Assembly: GCA_031271965.1 (NCBI GenBank)
Contig: JAISUS010000005.1
Coordinates: 1-64,000, forward strand
Source of the DNA: Prevotella sp.
Lineage (GTDB): Bacteria > Bacteroidota > Bacteroidia > Bacteroidales > Dysgonomonadaceae
Length of the DNA stretch: 64,000 nt
Direction of reading: 5' to 3'
In this document: one piece after another, positions 43,882 to 53,631 of the stretch
Position numbering within the stretch: the stretch's first letter is position 1
How the letters are laid out: the number at the start of each line of letters is the position of its first letter
Position numbers and translations under genes: made by a program
Notes under the pieces: model-generated
What the model saw: the letters and a program-made list of their open reading frames with translations, nothing else
Told to the model about the DNA's origin: nothing
Databases searched by the model: none

Positions 43882-43929
43882 GCATGATTTTTGTCAAATC
43901 ACCAAAGTCCATGATAATAAAAATCATGC
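43882..43929 (+). promoter_or_regulatory. Inverted repeat between GH88 and GH95-like genes
   Basis: gcatgattttt (43882-43892) pairs with aaaaatcatgc (43919-43929) over a 26-base loop. It may tune read-through or stability within the operon; no T run follows. Confidence 0.5.
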
Positions 43930-43967
43930 GAGTTCCATATGACAACTAAAATCAAAATTATTATCAT

Positions 43968-46259
43968 ATGAAATATTATTTTCTAAAGGCCTTCTTCATT
44001 TTTCTCACGGCATCGTTGTTTTTCAACGAACTTCATGCACAGAAAAAAATTACGCCTCAAGATATAGATTGGAAATTATTTCTGAATCAACACGATTTGA
44101 TTTGGAATAAAATAACTCCGGACTATTATGCAGGAGCCATAATGGGAAACGGCCTTTTAGGAAACAATATATACAAAGAAGGAGACAGCTATAAATTCCA
44201 CATAGGAAGAGTAGACGTAACCGAAGGCAGAATGCCGGCAGATAAGGCTCAATATAGCAATTTGTATCACGGGGCAAGACTGCCTGTCGGATATTTTCTG
44301 ATGAAACCTGTTGGTTCTGTTCTCTCCGAAAACATGAGACTCAGTTTATGGGATGCAACCACTACGGGAACGATCATTACAGATAAAGGAAAAATATCCT
44401 TCAAAAGCTATGTGCATGCCATCAAAGACATCATCATATTGGAAACAAATGCAGAAGGCGGGGAAACAAACTTCCAATGGGATTGGAAGGCTTTAAAGGC
44501 AATCAGTCCCCGCTATGTATTCGGCAACAATGATGCTCCTCAGGAATATCTTAATAATCCAAATCCCGATGTAAAAATATATACAGAGGGTAACTACAAT
44601 TTATCTGTACAAAATTTAAAGGGAGGGAAAACGTATGTGGTAGCCTGGCAAGAAACAAAGAAAGGCAGCATACGGCGTATAGCAATAACCATCTCTCACG
44701 AGAATACAGAAGAATCAGCTATAAAAAAAGCGAAAGAGACAATAGATAACGCAATAAAAGAGACGTCTTCATTGGAAAACAGCCATAAGCAATGGTGGCA
44801 TGCGTACTATCCCGCTAGCTTTGCTTCTTTCGGGAGTGCAAAAATGGAAAGTTTTTATTGGATACAGCAATACAAACTGGGTTGCCTGACTCGTCCTGAC
44901 AAATATATTATAGACCTTCAGGGACCATGGGCAATGGAGAAAACGCCATGGCCTGCAATCTGGATGAACCTCAATGTTCAATTAACCTATTCTCCATTGT
45001 TTACGACTAACCGGGCAGAGATGTCTGAGCCTTTATGGAAAGCTTTAAACGACAATTTGGAAAGTCTGTCCGAAAATGTATTTGTAGACGCATGGAAAAA
45101 GGATGCGATAGCCATGGGAAGAACTACCAGCTATCATATGTATTCGCCTTTAATGGAGAATGGTACTAATAAGATGCTCTACGAGGCAGGTAATATGACA
45201 TGGATACTGCTTTATTACTATCAGTATTGTACATACTTACAAGATAAGGACGAGCTGCTCAACAGATTTTATCCTCTTTTAAAGAAAAGTATTGCGTACT
45301 ATGAATATATACGGGAAAAGAGAGAAGACGGAAAATATCATTTACCGGAAACAGCCTCTCCTGAATACAGTACAGCAAAAGATTGCAACTACGATCTGGC
45401 TTTACTTCAATGGGGGTTGAAAACTTTATTGGACATAAATGAAGCATACAAGTTAAATGACCAAAAAGCTTCTGCTTGGAAGGATTTTAAGGACAACTTA
45501 GTAGACTACCCTACTGATACTGAAAAAGGATTTATGATCGGAGAAGATGTTAACTTAACAAGTTCTCATCGACATTATTCTCATCTGATGATGATTTATC
45601 CCCTTTACCTGATCAATTGGGAGCAACCGGAGAACAGGGAGCTTATATCTAAAAGCATAGCACATTGGCAGAGTATGACTAGTTATCTGCAAGGATATTC
45701 ATTCACAGGTTCATCGTCTATGTATTCGATGACAGGTGACGGAGAAAAAGCCGTTGCCCAACTACAAAAACTGATAGACAAATATATTCGGCCAAATACT
45801 CTATATAAAGAAACAGGCCCCGTTATAGAGACACCTTTGGCTGGAGCTGCATCGTTGCAGGATCTCTATCTGCAAGCTTGGAATGATAAAATAAGAGTAT
45901 TTTCCGCTGTACCAAAAAGCTGGCCTCAAGCATCTTTCATCAATTTCAGGACAGAGGGTGCTTTCCTGATAAGTGCATCACGTGATAATGGGAAAACTGT
46001 ATTCATACAAATAGAGAGTGAAAAAGGGGGTTTGTGCAGCATACAAACATTTATGAATACAGACAACCTCGATATCCAAAAGTTGAGTGGAGGGAAAGTG
46101 GATTTTTCCGTAACTGACAAATCGAGTGGATTACTTGAAATAAAGACAAAAAAAGGGGATATTATACAGATAACAGACAAAACGTTACAAATTATATTAC
46201 CAAAACCGATAAAACATCTTAAATCGGAACAAAATGCCTATGGAATAAACTCAAGATAA
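43968..46259 (+). CDS. Exported GH95-like glycoside hydrolase
   Basis: A 763-residue secreted enzyme (signal peptide to about residue 24, ELHAQ). It has the GH95 layout: N-terminal beta domain, (alpha/alpha)6 barrel and a C-terminal beta domain. The Asn-x-Asn pair of the family is Asn334/Asn336 in WMNLNVQLTYSP, the Glu of the SPEN-type motif is Glu466 in SPEY, and HRHYSHLMMIYP matches HRHxSHL. GH95 enzymes remove alpha-1,2-L-fucose or alpha-L-galactose; this divergent member could have another specificity. A hairpin (43882-43929) separates it from GH88, but it probably shares the transcript. Confidence 0.82.
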   Translation: MKYYFLKAFFIFLTASLFFNELHAQKKITPQDIDWKLFLNQHDLIWNKITPDYYAGAIMGNGLLGNNIYKEGDSYKFHIGRVDVTEGRMPADKAQYSNLYHGARLPVGYFLMKPVGSVLSENMRLSLWDATTTGTIITDKGKISFKSYVHAIKDIIILETNAEGGETNFQWDWKALKAISPRYVFGNNDAPQEYLNNPNPDVKIYTEGNYNLSVQNLKGGKTYVVAWQETKKGSIRRIAITISHENTEESAIKKAKETIDNAIKETSSLENSHKQWWHAYYPASFASFGSAKMESFYWIQQYKLGCLTRPDKYIIDLQGPWAMEKTPWPAIWMNLNVQLTYSPLFTTNRAEMSEPLWKALNDNLESLSENVFVDAWKKDAIAMGRTTSYHMYSPLMENGTNKMLYEAGNMTWILLYYYQYCTYLQDKDELLNRFYPLLKKSIAYYEYIREKREDGKYHLPETASPEYSTAKDCNYDLALLQWGLKTLLDINEAYKLNDQKASAWKDFKDNLVDYPTDTEKGFMIGEDVNLTSSHRHYSHLMMIYPLYLINWEQPENRELISKSIAHWQSMTSYLQGYSFTGSSSMYSMTGDGEKAVAQLQKLIDKYIRPNTLYKETGPVIETPLAGAASLQDLYLQAWNDKIRVFSAVPKSWPQASFINFRTEGAFLISASRDNGKTVFIQIESEKGGLCSIQTFMNTDNLDIQKLSGGKVDFSVTDKSSGLLEIKTKKGDIIQITDKTLQIILPKPIKHLKSEQNAYGINSR

Positions 46260-46320
46260 CTTATAAAAATTCAAGATAGATTTATGGTAAGGATTTGGTA
46301 TTATAAATACCGGATCAATA

Positions 46321-46360
46321 ATAAAGGAATCGTTGGGGGAAGGCGATTCCTTTATCTTTT
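46321..46360. terminator. Bidirectional terminator at the end of the locus
   Basis: taaaggaatcg (46322-46332) pairs with cgattccttta (46344-46354), between the convergent GH95-like and hybrid-regulator genes. Confidence 0.8.
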
Positions 46361-46369
46361 ATATTCTGT

Positions 46370-49300
46370 TTATTCTTTAGGTTTATTCCTCTTTCTCCAA
46401 TCCTGAGGTACCATGGCATAGAAGGTTTTGAAACATTTTGTAAAATATTTTGTGGACGAGAAGCCTAGTTCGAATGCAATCTCAGAAACATTCATGTGGC
46501 GTTTATTATCCAACATACTAGCTGCTTCTTGTAATTTAAGGTTCAGAGTCAGCTCATTTGGAGTAAAACCTGTGATCTCTTTTATTTTCATATATAATTT
46601 ACTTCGCCCCATTCCGAGCTCTGTCGCCAGTTTGTTCATATCAAACTCCGGATTGCCAAAGTTTTTTCTAATAATTATTACAGTTCTGTCTATCAATACC
46701 TGATCTTGCTCCGTAACAGTATCGAATGGCATTACATTTTCTTCCTGATTCGCAAACTTCTTATAAAGTATCAGCCTGTTTTTTATCAGGTTGTTACAGC
46801 GTGTAATCAGCATTTTAATATTGAATGGTTTTGTAATATAGGCATCTGCTCCAAACATATAACCGTCCATAATCTGGTTATCGGAAGTCTGAGCCGTCAG
46901 AAGTACAATCGGAATATGGGCTGTATCAACATTGTTTTTCATCTTATAGCACAGTTCTTTTCCCGAAACCTCCGGCATCATTATATCACTTATAACCAAA
47001 TCGGGTTGTACTCTGTATATCATATCCAACCCTTCCTTGCCATTAATGGCTGTATATACATTATAATACGGAGCAAATGAGTCTGTAATCATCTCCAATA
47101 AAGATTCATTATCATCCACTAACAACACTACCGGCTTTTCTCCATCTATTGTGATACTGTCTTCAACTATCACATCATTATCACCTTCATAAACAGGCAT
47201 TTCAACAGTATTCACGTCCGCATTTATATCTTTATGATTAAGCTCTTCTTCCGAAAAGTGGGATGTTCCAAGTTTAAGCGCGATAGTAAAAACACTACCC
47301 TCATTCAACATACTTTCTACCGAAACTTCTCCTTTATGACCATTCACGATTTCTTTAGTAAGCGCAAGCCCGATACCGGTTCCTAAAGTAAGTCCCGAAG
47401 ATCTGTACTCTAGTTGATAAAACCGCTCAAACACTTTATTCAATGACTCCGGCGGAATGCCGATTCCGTTGTCTATTATCTGAATAAGAACATCTGCCTT
47501 CTGTAATTTAACTTTTAATGTGATCTCTCCGCCGGGAGAAGTATATTTAAAGGCATTTGAAAGAAGATTATAAATTGCTTTCTGAAAATGTAAAGGATCT
47601 ATATATACATGAATTTCTTCATCTGAATACTCTAACTTATATTTTATCTGTCCTTTTATAGCGTAGTCTTCGAATGAGTTGTATATTTCCCTAATATAAG
47701 CTATAAGTTCGACACACTTAATGTTTAATTTATAAAAGCCTTGCTCCTGTTTTCTGAAGTCGAGCAATTCTGAAATAAGGTTCTGCAAGTGATCGGTATT
47801 CTTATGAATTTTAGTTAGCTTATTATGTGTCTTAGAATTCAATTCTCCTTGCAGAAGGAGCGTTTCGACTTGTCCTTTTATCAACGTAAGAGGTGTCCGA
47901 AACTCATGAGACACACTTGTGAAAAATCTTAACTTGGTCTGATTTAGCTCCTCAATTCGTTCTTTATCTTTACGCTCAAACTCCAATGTCGTTTCCATCT
48001 TTGTACGCCATATATAAAACCGAAAAACTCCGAAAATAGCCAGTAATATCAATATCCCATATATAATGAAAGCAACCGTAGTCAAATAAAAGGGTGGTTT
48101 AATATTAATAATCAGGGAATACACTTTACCGTCCTTCTCTCCCCGTTGGGATGTTTCGCGAACAAGCAACGTATATGTCCCGGTATTCAAGTTTGTATAC
48201 GAAATCAGTCTTGTCTTGGTCGGCAACCAGCTTTCATCAAAACCTTCCAGTTTATATTCGTATTTGTGAGTCATCGTTTGCAAATAATTGGATGTTGCAA
48301 ACTCAATAGTAATATTATTCTGATTATATTTCAAATCGATTTCCTGACATAGAGGTAATGTTTCTTTCAGTATGCCGAATTTATCCCCCGGTAAGACCTG
48401 CTGGTTATTGATAAACAGTTTATCAAAAAAGAGGGAATAACCCTTATCAACTTTACTAAGATCGTTTTCGTAGAAAGACACCAAGCCATTTATTCCCCCG
48501 ATAAATATTTCCTTATTACGGGTTACATAGCAAGAATTGCCTATATTGAAACCAACGATAGGAAAACTAGAAGAAGATATAAACAAATCGCCATTCGGGT
48601 TTTCCGGATCAAACAGGGCAAATCCCCTGTTATGCAACAGAATCAGTTTCCCCGATGGAGCTTCAGATATGTAATAGCAATAATTATTCAATAAGCCGTC
48701 CTTCTCTTCCGTATAATTATCAAAATCGTCGGTCTTAGGGCTATACCTGTATATACCGGCTCCCATTGTAGCAAAAAAGAGTTCACCTCTGCTGCTTTCG
48801 AACATATCTTCGATATCAAATCGCCCGATCGATCTTTCGTTAGACTCATCATATACATAATCCTTTACCTTACCGGTTTTCAAGTTCACAGACCTAACAC
48901 CCTGACCAACAGCCCCCCACAGGCGATCCTTGCTATCAATAAGAAATGCATGAATACCTGTTTCCGATACTGCTTTTTGTGTAACCGGATTATCACTCAC
49001 CGGATAAAATCGTTCAGTATCAATGTCCATTTTTACTAAACCAGACTGCGTCAATAAGTAGAGTGCACCATCGTAATACTGCATTTTGTTGATCGTATTA
49101 TTTGGCAACGATCCGGGATGTTCACTTTTAGTCAGCACCCTGGAAGTTTTGGTCTTTATATCCAATATGGCCAATCCCTTATTATGCAATCCGATATAGA
49201 GCAAATCCTTTTTCTCGTTATACCATATTGCCTTCTGGTTATATCCGATAAGAGACTCCGAATCAGATTTATTAATCAAATAACGGGAAAACTGTCTTGT

Positions 49301-50422
49301 ATCCAGATCTAAACAATTCAATGCTCCTCCTTCTGTACAAACCCAAAGATTATTATATCTATCTTCTATCATCCTTCCTACATAAGGAAAGCTCAAGTTG
49401 CTTTCAATTATCGAATTAGGCTCATAGAAACGGAAAATATCTGCATCAGGATTGAAATAATTAACACCACCGAAATATGTCCCAATCCATATAGTACCCT
49501 GCTGATCTTTATATAAAGAAAAAACGGATGAATGACTAAGACTATGAGAAATATTATCACTACTAACATATTGTTTCCATTGTCTGGTCTCAGGGCTAAA
49601 CATGCTCAATCCATAAAAAGTAGCAACCCACATATTACCCAGATCATCCTCAACAAAACTTCTTACCTGATTATTCGATATAGTATTAGTACCCTGCTTA
49701 TGACGATAATTATATTTGATATTCCCATGAGAATCTGTCACAAAGATTCCATCATAAAAGGTTCCAATCCATAAATCGCCGTTCCGATCCTGATAAATCC
49801 GATTGACATATACTTTATTCCTGATACACCGCTGCTCTTTTGGATTTTTACCGGAGACAAGATATAACCCTGAAAAAGCACCAACCCATATCGATTTATC
49901 TTTTGCAAAATATATTGAAGTTACTCCGGATTTAATATCATTGAAAACAACATATTCTTTAAGTTGCTTCGACTGCTCATCATATTGCAATATCTTATTC
50001 TTCACAACAACCCATAATATGCCATCTGCATAAGTAATTGCAGCAACGCCTCCCCGTTGTATATTCTCAAACCTTTGTGTATGAATATCATAGCGAATCA
50101 AATCTCTATCGCTACGCATGTAAATAATTCCATTTTTATTCCCACATATTTCGTATATCGTATTCTGCGAAAGCCCCTCACCCTTTCTGTCCGGCCTAAA
50201 TACTTCTATCTCCCTGCCATTATATCTATTCAACCCTTCAGTTGAACCAAACCACATAGCTCCAAACTCATCCTGATATATAGACATGATACTCACTTGC
50301 GACAATCCATCTTTTGCTCCTAACCGGTAGAAGTAAATATCATTATCGGCTGATATTGTCAAGTGAAAGCAAAGAAATATAAAAGGTAGTATATATCTGG
50401 CCAATATAAGTTTAGTCGACAT
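46370..50422 (-). CDS. Hybrid two-component system sensor/regulator
   Basis: A 1350-residue single-protein two-component system that senses oligosaccharides in the periplasm and activates the locus. The order is signal peptide (1-25), two-component-propeller repeats (about 30-700, blades like MWFGSTEGLNRYNG and IWIGTYFGGVNYFNPD), Y_Y_Y domain (about 715-785), a transmembrane helix (about 787-810), histidine kinase with His near 838 in VSHEFRTPLTLIKG, ATPase with NLLSNAFKYTSPGG and GTGIGLALTKEIV, receiver (about 1095-1210, phospho-Asp near 1144 in VISDIMMPE), and AraC-type DNA-binding domain (about 1240-1345). It is the likely regulator of susCD and the enzyme operon. Confidence 0.95.
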   Translation of the reverse strand: MSTKLILARYILPFIFLCFHLTISADNDIYFYRLGAKDGLSQVSIMSIYQDEFGAMWFGSTEGLNRYNGREIEVFRPDRKGEGLSQNTIYEICGNKNGIIYMRSDRDLIRYDIHTQRFENIQRGGVAAITYADGILWVVVKNKILQYDEQSKQLKEYVVFNDIKSGVTSIYFAKDKSIWVGAFSGLYLVSGKNPKEQRCIRNKVYVNRIYQDRNGDLWIGTFYDGIFVTDSHGNIKYNYRHKQGTNTISNNQVRSFVEDDLGNMWVATFYGLSMFSPETRQWKQYVSSDNISHSLSHSSVFSLYKDQQGTIWIGTYFGGVNYFNPDADIFRFYEPNSIIESNLSFPYVGRMIEDRYNNLWVCTEGGALNCLDLDTRQFSRYLINKSDSESLIGYNQKAIWYNEKKDLLYIGLHNKGLAILDIKTKTSRVLTKSEHPGSLPNNTINKMQYYDGALYLLTQSGLVKMDIDTERFYPVSDNPVTQKAVSETGIHAFLIDSKDRLWGAVGQGVRSVNLKTGKVKDYVYDESNERSIGRFDIEDMFESSRGELFFATMGAGIYRYSPKTDDFDNYTEEKDGLLNNYCYYISEAPSGKLILLHNRGFALFDPENPNGDLFISSSSFPIVGFNIGNSCYVTRNKEIFIGGINGLVSFYENDLSKVDKGYSLFFDKLFINNQQVLPGDKFGILKETLPLCQEIDLKYNQNNITIEFATSNYLQTMTHKYEYKLEGFDESWLPTKTRLISYTNLNTGTYTLLVRETSQRGEKDGKVYSLIINIKPPFYLTTVAFIIYGILILLAIFGVFRFYIWRTKMETTLEFERKDKERIEELNQTKLRFFTSVSHEFRTPLTLIKGQVETLLLQGELNSKTHNKLTKIHKNTDHLQNLISELLDFRKQEQGFYKLNIKCVELIAYIREIYNSFEDYAIKGQIKYKLEYSDEEIHVYIDPLHFQKAIYNLLSNAFKYTSPGGEITLKVKLQKADVLIQIIDNGIGIPPESLNKVFERFYQLEYRSSGLTLGTGIGLALTKEIVNGHKGEVSVESMLNEGSVFTIALKLGTSHFSEEELNHKDINADVNTVEMPVYEGDNDVIVEDSITIDGEKPVVLLVDDNESLLEMITDSFAPYYNVYTAINGKEGLDMIYRVQPDLVISDIMMPEVSGKELCYKMKNNVDTAHIPIVLLTAQTSDNQIMDGYMFGADAYITKPFNIKMLITRCNNLIKNRLILYKKFANQEENVMPFDTVTEQDQVLIDRTVIIIRKNFGNPEFDMNKLATELGMGRSKLYMKIKEITGFTPNELTLNLKLQEAASMLDNKRHMNVSEIAFELGFSSTKYFTKCFKTFYAMVPQDWRKRNKPKE

Positions 50423-50589
50423 TTTTTATTTCAGATTAAGTTATAAAGCTTAAAAGCACGAATAGTTCCACTTTTGAGTATGTTTTTCTTTATATAGTTC
50501 TCTAAATTCTCACAACCATATATTGTGTTTTGCCAGGAAATGTAATCTAGAGTGATGGCGCTACGGATATCTAAGATACAACAAATTAA

Positions 50590-51132
50590 TCATAAGGCAA
50601 GCCTGCCCTCTTTTTCATCTTTATACTTTTGGGTAAGCAAGCGTAAAAAAGCACCGATTTGAGAGATAGCAGCCTGAGTTTCTCCGGATATTTCTTTTTT
50701 CTGCAATTTCATCAACAAGAAACCATATAAAGCTGAAAAACAAGTTTCCAATTCGGGAATATCTTTATTAGGCGATTTCGATCGCAGTTCTACAATAAAA
50801 GGCAACGTTTTATAATACAGCTCCGAATATTCATCTTCGTCCGTATTCTTAAGCAAGCGTATATGTAGCTCGGTAAGCTCAGATATAACATTTTTATTAA
50901 TAATCAAATGTCCGCTATCAACCACATTTTCTCTTCTCATCATATCGATAAGGTTCTCATACCATTCTTTTATCTCTTTTTTGACATTATCAGGCTGATT
51001 GAATCGAGAGATTATTTGCTCTTCTATTTTGTCTATATCCAAACCGTTAGCCCGTATTAGGTCTTCTATCTGCCACATGTATATAAGATACTCGGCAATA
51101 TTCTCTTCTTTAAGTTGTTGAGCTATCAGCAT
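50590..51132 (-). CDS. DUF4924 family protein
   Basis: A 180-residue cytoplasmic, mostly helical protein of the Bacteroidetes family DUF4924; function unknown. Typical parts are the N-terminus LKEENIAEYLIYMWQIEDLIRANGLD, the middle EWYENLIDMMRRENVVDSGHL and the C-terminal QAAISQIGAFLRLLTQKYKDEKEG. No catalytic motif is apparent. It is monocistronic, 167 bases from the hybrid regulator gene on the same strand. Confidence 0.88.
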   Translation of the reverse strand: MLIAQQLKEENIAEYLIYMWQIEDLIRANGLDIDKIEEQIISRFNQPDNVKKEIKEWYENLIDMMRRENVVDSGHLIINKNVISELTELHIRLLKNTDEDEYSELYYKTLPFIVELRSKSPNKDIPELETCFSALYGFLLMKLQKKEISGETQAAISQIGAFLRLLTQKYKDEKEGRLAL

Positions 51133-51437
51133 TTCATTTTCTCTTTAGAGTCACAAAGTTAAGAATTAAGCGAAATAAGCTATAAAAAAATCATATTTTT
51201 ACACTCAACAGAAAAAATAAATGCATAAATTCTGAACAAAGACCTCACATATGACGTTGTATTATCAAAACAGGTATAGATTTACTTTTTTCATAGTGTG
51301 TTAGATAGATTGTTTAGTTGGTTTTTTACCTGTTTTTATCATAGTATATGTTAGTTTTATATTAGTGTTAAGAAGAGAAGAGATGGTTGTGAAATCGTCT
51401 CTTCTTTATATATTAGCACTATATTTAGAAAAACGTT
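51133..51437. other. Intergenic region with two hairpins
   Basis: A divergent gap with no gene. It has a 10-bp stem (aaaacaggta 51267-51276 with tacctgtttt 51327-51336, 50-base loop) and a 9-bp stem (aagaagaga 51370-51378 with tctcttctt 51398-51406) just before the plus-strand MBL gene. They may belong to a structured leader. Confidence 0.4.
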
Positions 51438-52256
51438 ATGTACAAAATAGATATAATCGACAGTGGATATATTATGGCTGACGGGGGTGCTATGTTCGGT
51501 GCCATACCCAAGCGAGCCTGGTCACGCAGATATCCGTCGAACGATGAAAACCTATGTCCTCTGGTTATGCGATGTGCCTTAGCCACATCCGACAACAGAA
51601 AAATACTTATCGACACAGGAATGGGCGACAAACATCTGCATAAGGCTTCTTATTATCAACCCCATTCGTTGATTAATATAGAAGATGCAATTCAGCACCT
51701 GGGATATAAATCGGATGAAATAACCGATGTAGTATTGACTCACCTCCATTTCGATCACTGTGGGCATGCTACCCGGAAAGACAAAAATGGGAACATAACA
51801 CCGGCTTTCAAAAATGCCAGGTATTGGTTAAGCCTGAAACAATGGGATAATTTTCAGAATCCTAATCTATTAGAAGAAGATTCTATATTTGCCGAAAATA
51901 TTATGCCGGTATATGAATCCGGGCTTTTAAATTTAGTAAAAGAAGATACCCTGATAGGTGAAGGTTTTGGCTTGAGACTATTTGACGGACACAGCACGGG
52001 ACAATTGGTTGCTTATATAGAAACGGGAAACGATGGCACTTATACTTTCCCGGGAGATCTGATCCCGACTTCTGCACATGTTCCACTGGAATGGATTTCG
52101 GCATATGATATATGTGCTTTAACCTCAGCAAAGGAAAAACAAAGATTTCTTATCGAGGCCGAAAAGGAGAACTATACGCTCATCTATTGTCACGATTCGA
52201 TACATGCTAGGAGCAAAGTAAAAAAACTGAATAACAATTTTAAAGCTTGTTTATAG
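51438..52256 (+). CDS. MBL-fold metallo-hydrolase (lactonase-like)
   Basis: A 272-residue cytoplasmic metallo-beta-lactamase fold hydrolase. The zinc motif is LTHLHFDHCGH, with later Asp/His in FDGHSTGQ and YCHDSIH. The arrangement (metal motif after about residue 100, long loop with VMRCALATSDNRKILIDTGMG) matches the N-acyl homoserine lactonase/MBL hydrolase group, but no substrate can be assigned. It has its own upstream region and stands alone; the TPR gene starts 112 bases further on, behind a separate -7 box. Confidence 0.87.
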   Translation: MYKIDIIDSGYIMADGGAMFGAIPKRAWSRRYPSNDENLCPLVMRCALATSDNRKILIDTGMGDKHLHKASYYQPHSLINIEDAIQHLGYKSDEITDVVLTHLHFDHCGHATRKDKNGNITPAFKNARYWLSLKQWDNFQNPNLLEEDSIFAENIMPVYESGLLNLVKEDTLIGEGFGLRLFDGHSTGQLVAYIETGNDGTYTFPGDLIPTSAHVPLEWISAYDICALTSAKEKQRFLIEAEKENYTLIYCHDSIHARSKVKKLNNNFKACL

Positions 52257-52309
52257 TTTTTTTAATTCTTTTTAGACAATATGGCTTTATCTGATAAGTT
52301 AAATAAAGG

Positions 52310-52317
52310 TACATTTG
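52310..52317 (+). promoter_or_regulatory. -7 box of the TPR protein gene
   Basis: TACATTTG fits TAnnTTTG, with TTTA 20 bases upstream. Transcription would start just before or within the repeat end at 52334. Confidence 0.6.
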
Positions 52318-52333
52318 CAGTAACATTTACCAT

Positions 52334-52352
52334 AGAACCTGTTTAAATTTTA
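52334..52352 (+). repeat. Solo terminal repeat of the 196-bp element
   Basis: agaacctgtttaaatttta matches the element's left end in 18 of 19 positions, 16 bases before the TPR protein start and in the same orientation as copies 1 and 2. The rest of the element is missing. Confidence 0.6.
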
Positions 52353-52368
52353 CTGGTCAAATAAATTA

Positions 52369-53190
52369 ATGAAAAAAATATTTGCTATAATCACCCTCCT
52401 TCTTTGTACTACCATACTTCCGGCCCAAACATATGAAGAAATGGTAACTAAATCGATGGACTATCTGGATAAGAAAGACTACTTTTCTGCCGAACAAGCA
52501 TTAAAAGCAGCTTTACGAAAAGAACCGGCTAACCCCAACAATATTATGTTGATGGTTAATTTGGGAACAATACAGCGTAATTTAGGAAAATACGATGAAG
52601 CGCTGGTGTCATACAATATAGCTATTGACAGATTTCCCGAAAAAATATTTTTAAGACATAGCCGGGCTGCTCTATATTGCGAAATGGGAGAATATGGTGA
52701 GGCTATGAAAGATTATAACGCTATACTACTTTTCGATCCAAACGATCTGGAAGCTCTTTATCGTCGCGGTTTATTGCATCTTTACAATAAAGAATTATTA
52801 TCAGCCGAAGATGATTTTGAAAAAATTGTTTCCATTGTGCCCGAGAGCCTTCAGGGGAAAATGGGAATAGCCCTTATAATGAAACGAAGAGGTAACTGGA
52901 AAGAGGCGGAAGAATACTATACTGATCTGATATATAAAAACAAATCGAATGCAGAACTGTATTTCAACCGTGCCGAGTGCTACCTGCAATTGAATAAACT
53001 GGCACGAACCAATGAAGATATCAGCAAGTCGCTGGAACTAGGGATCAGCGATCCATTAATCTATATACTCAGAGGACAGTTACGATTAGCCCAGTATGAT
53101 AAAAGAATGGCTAAAGAAGATTTTGTGAAAGCTCAGGAAATGGGCGTAAGTGAATCTATCGTTTCCGATTTTCTCCGTTTGTGCAAATAA
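52369..53190 (+). CDS. Secreted TPR-repeat protein
   Basis: A 273-residue exported protein (signal peptide MKKIFAIITLLLCTTILPA). The rest consists of about six TPR-like repeats, such as NLGTIQRNLGKYDEALVSYNIAI, AALYCEMGEYGEAMKDYNAIL and ALYRRGLLHLYNKELLSAEDDF. A scaffolding role in the periplasm is inferred from the fold only. It has a consensus -7 box, and a remnant of the 196-bp repeat sits in its leader. A terminator follows it. Confidence 0.87.
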   Translation: MKKIFAIITLLLCTTILPAQTYEEMVTKSMDYLDKKDYFSAEQALKAALRKEPANPNNIMLMVNLGTIQRNLGKYDEALVSYNIAIDRFPEKIFLRHSRAALYCEMGEYGEAMKDYNAILLFDPNDLEALYRRGLLHLYNKELLSAEDDFEKIVSIVPESLQGKMGIALIMKRRGNWKEAEEYYTDLIYKNKSNAELYFNRAECYLQLNKLARTNEDISKSLELGISDPLIYILRGQLRLAQYDKRMAKEDFVKAQEMGVSESIVSDFLRLCK

Positions 53191-53212
53191 AAATATATGT
53201 AAATACAGAAAA

Positions 53213-53244
53213 TGCATTATACAGCCGGGTATAGTGCTTTTTTG
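53213..53244 (+). terminator. Terminator of the TPR protein gene
   Basis: gcattata (53214-53221) pairs with tatagtgc (53230-53237, one G:T), followed by a T run. Confidence 0.75.
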
Positions 53245-53290
53245 TTTTAAACATTAGCCTGAAATATATACAAAACACAAATAAAATCTA

Positions 53291-53298
53291 TATTTTTG
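53291..53298 (+). promoter_or_regulatory. -7 box of the monooxygenase-aspS pair
   Basis: TATTTTTG fits TAnnTTTG, 28 bases before the start codon. No clear -33 box. Confidence 0.5.
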
Positions 53299-53325
53299 TA
53301 ACCTCAAAACACTAATATTTACAGC

Positions 53326-53616
53326 ATGACGGAATTAAAGATTATCGCTGCTATTGTAGTAAAAGCTACATATCAGAAAGAGATGGAAGATATATTGCAC
53401 ACTGTAGTGGACGAAACGCGCAAAGAGGACGGAAATATCTCGTACAATCTTCATCAGGATTGCCAAAATCCGTTGAAATATACGATTCTGGAAGTGTGGA
53501 AATCTCAGGCAGCAATAGATCTACATAATGAGAGTGCACACTTCAAAGCCTTTATAAAGGCTATAGAAGGCAAAGTAGATAGTCTGGCTGTGGACATTAT
53601 TAAACAAGTTTACTAA
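53326..53616 (+). CDS. Antibiotic biosynthesis monooxygenase (ABM) family protein
   Basis: A 96-residue dimeric ferredoxin-like protein of the ABM/YgiN family: small quinol- or phenol-type monooxygenases that need no cofactor. Visible are the strand start IIAAIVVKATYQKEMEDILHTVVDETRKEDGNISYNLHQD and the signature EVWKSQAAIDLHNESAHFKAFIKAI. It is cytoplasmic. It lies 15 bases before aspS and probably shares a promoter with it. The true substrate is unknown. Confidence 0.85.
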   Translation: MTELKIIAAIVVKATYQKEMEDILHTVVDETRKEDGNISYNLHQDCQNPLKYTILEVWKSQAAIDLHNESAHFKAFIKAIEGKVDSLAVDIIKQVY

Positions 53617-53631
53617 ATACGACAAAATATT

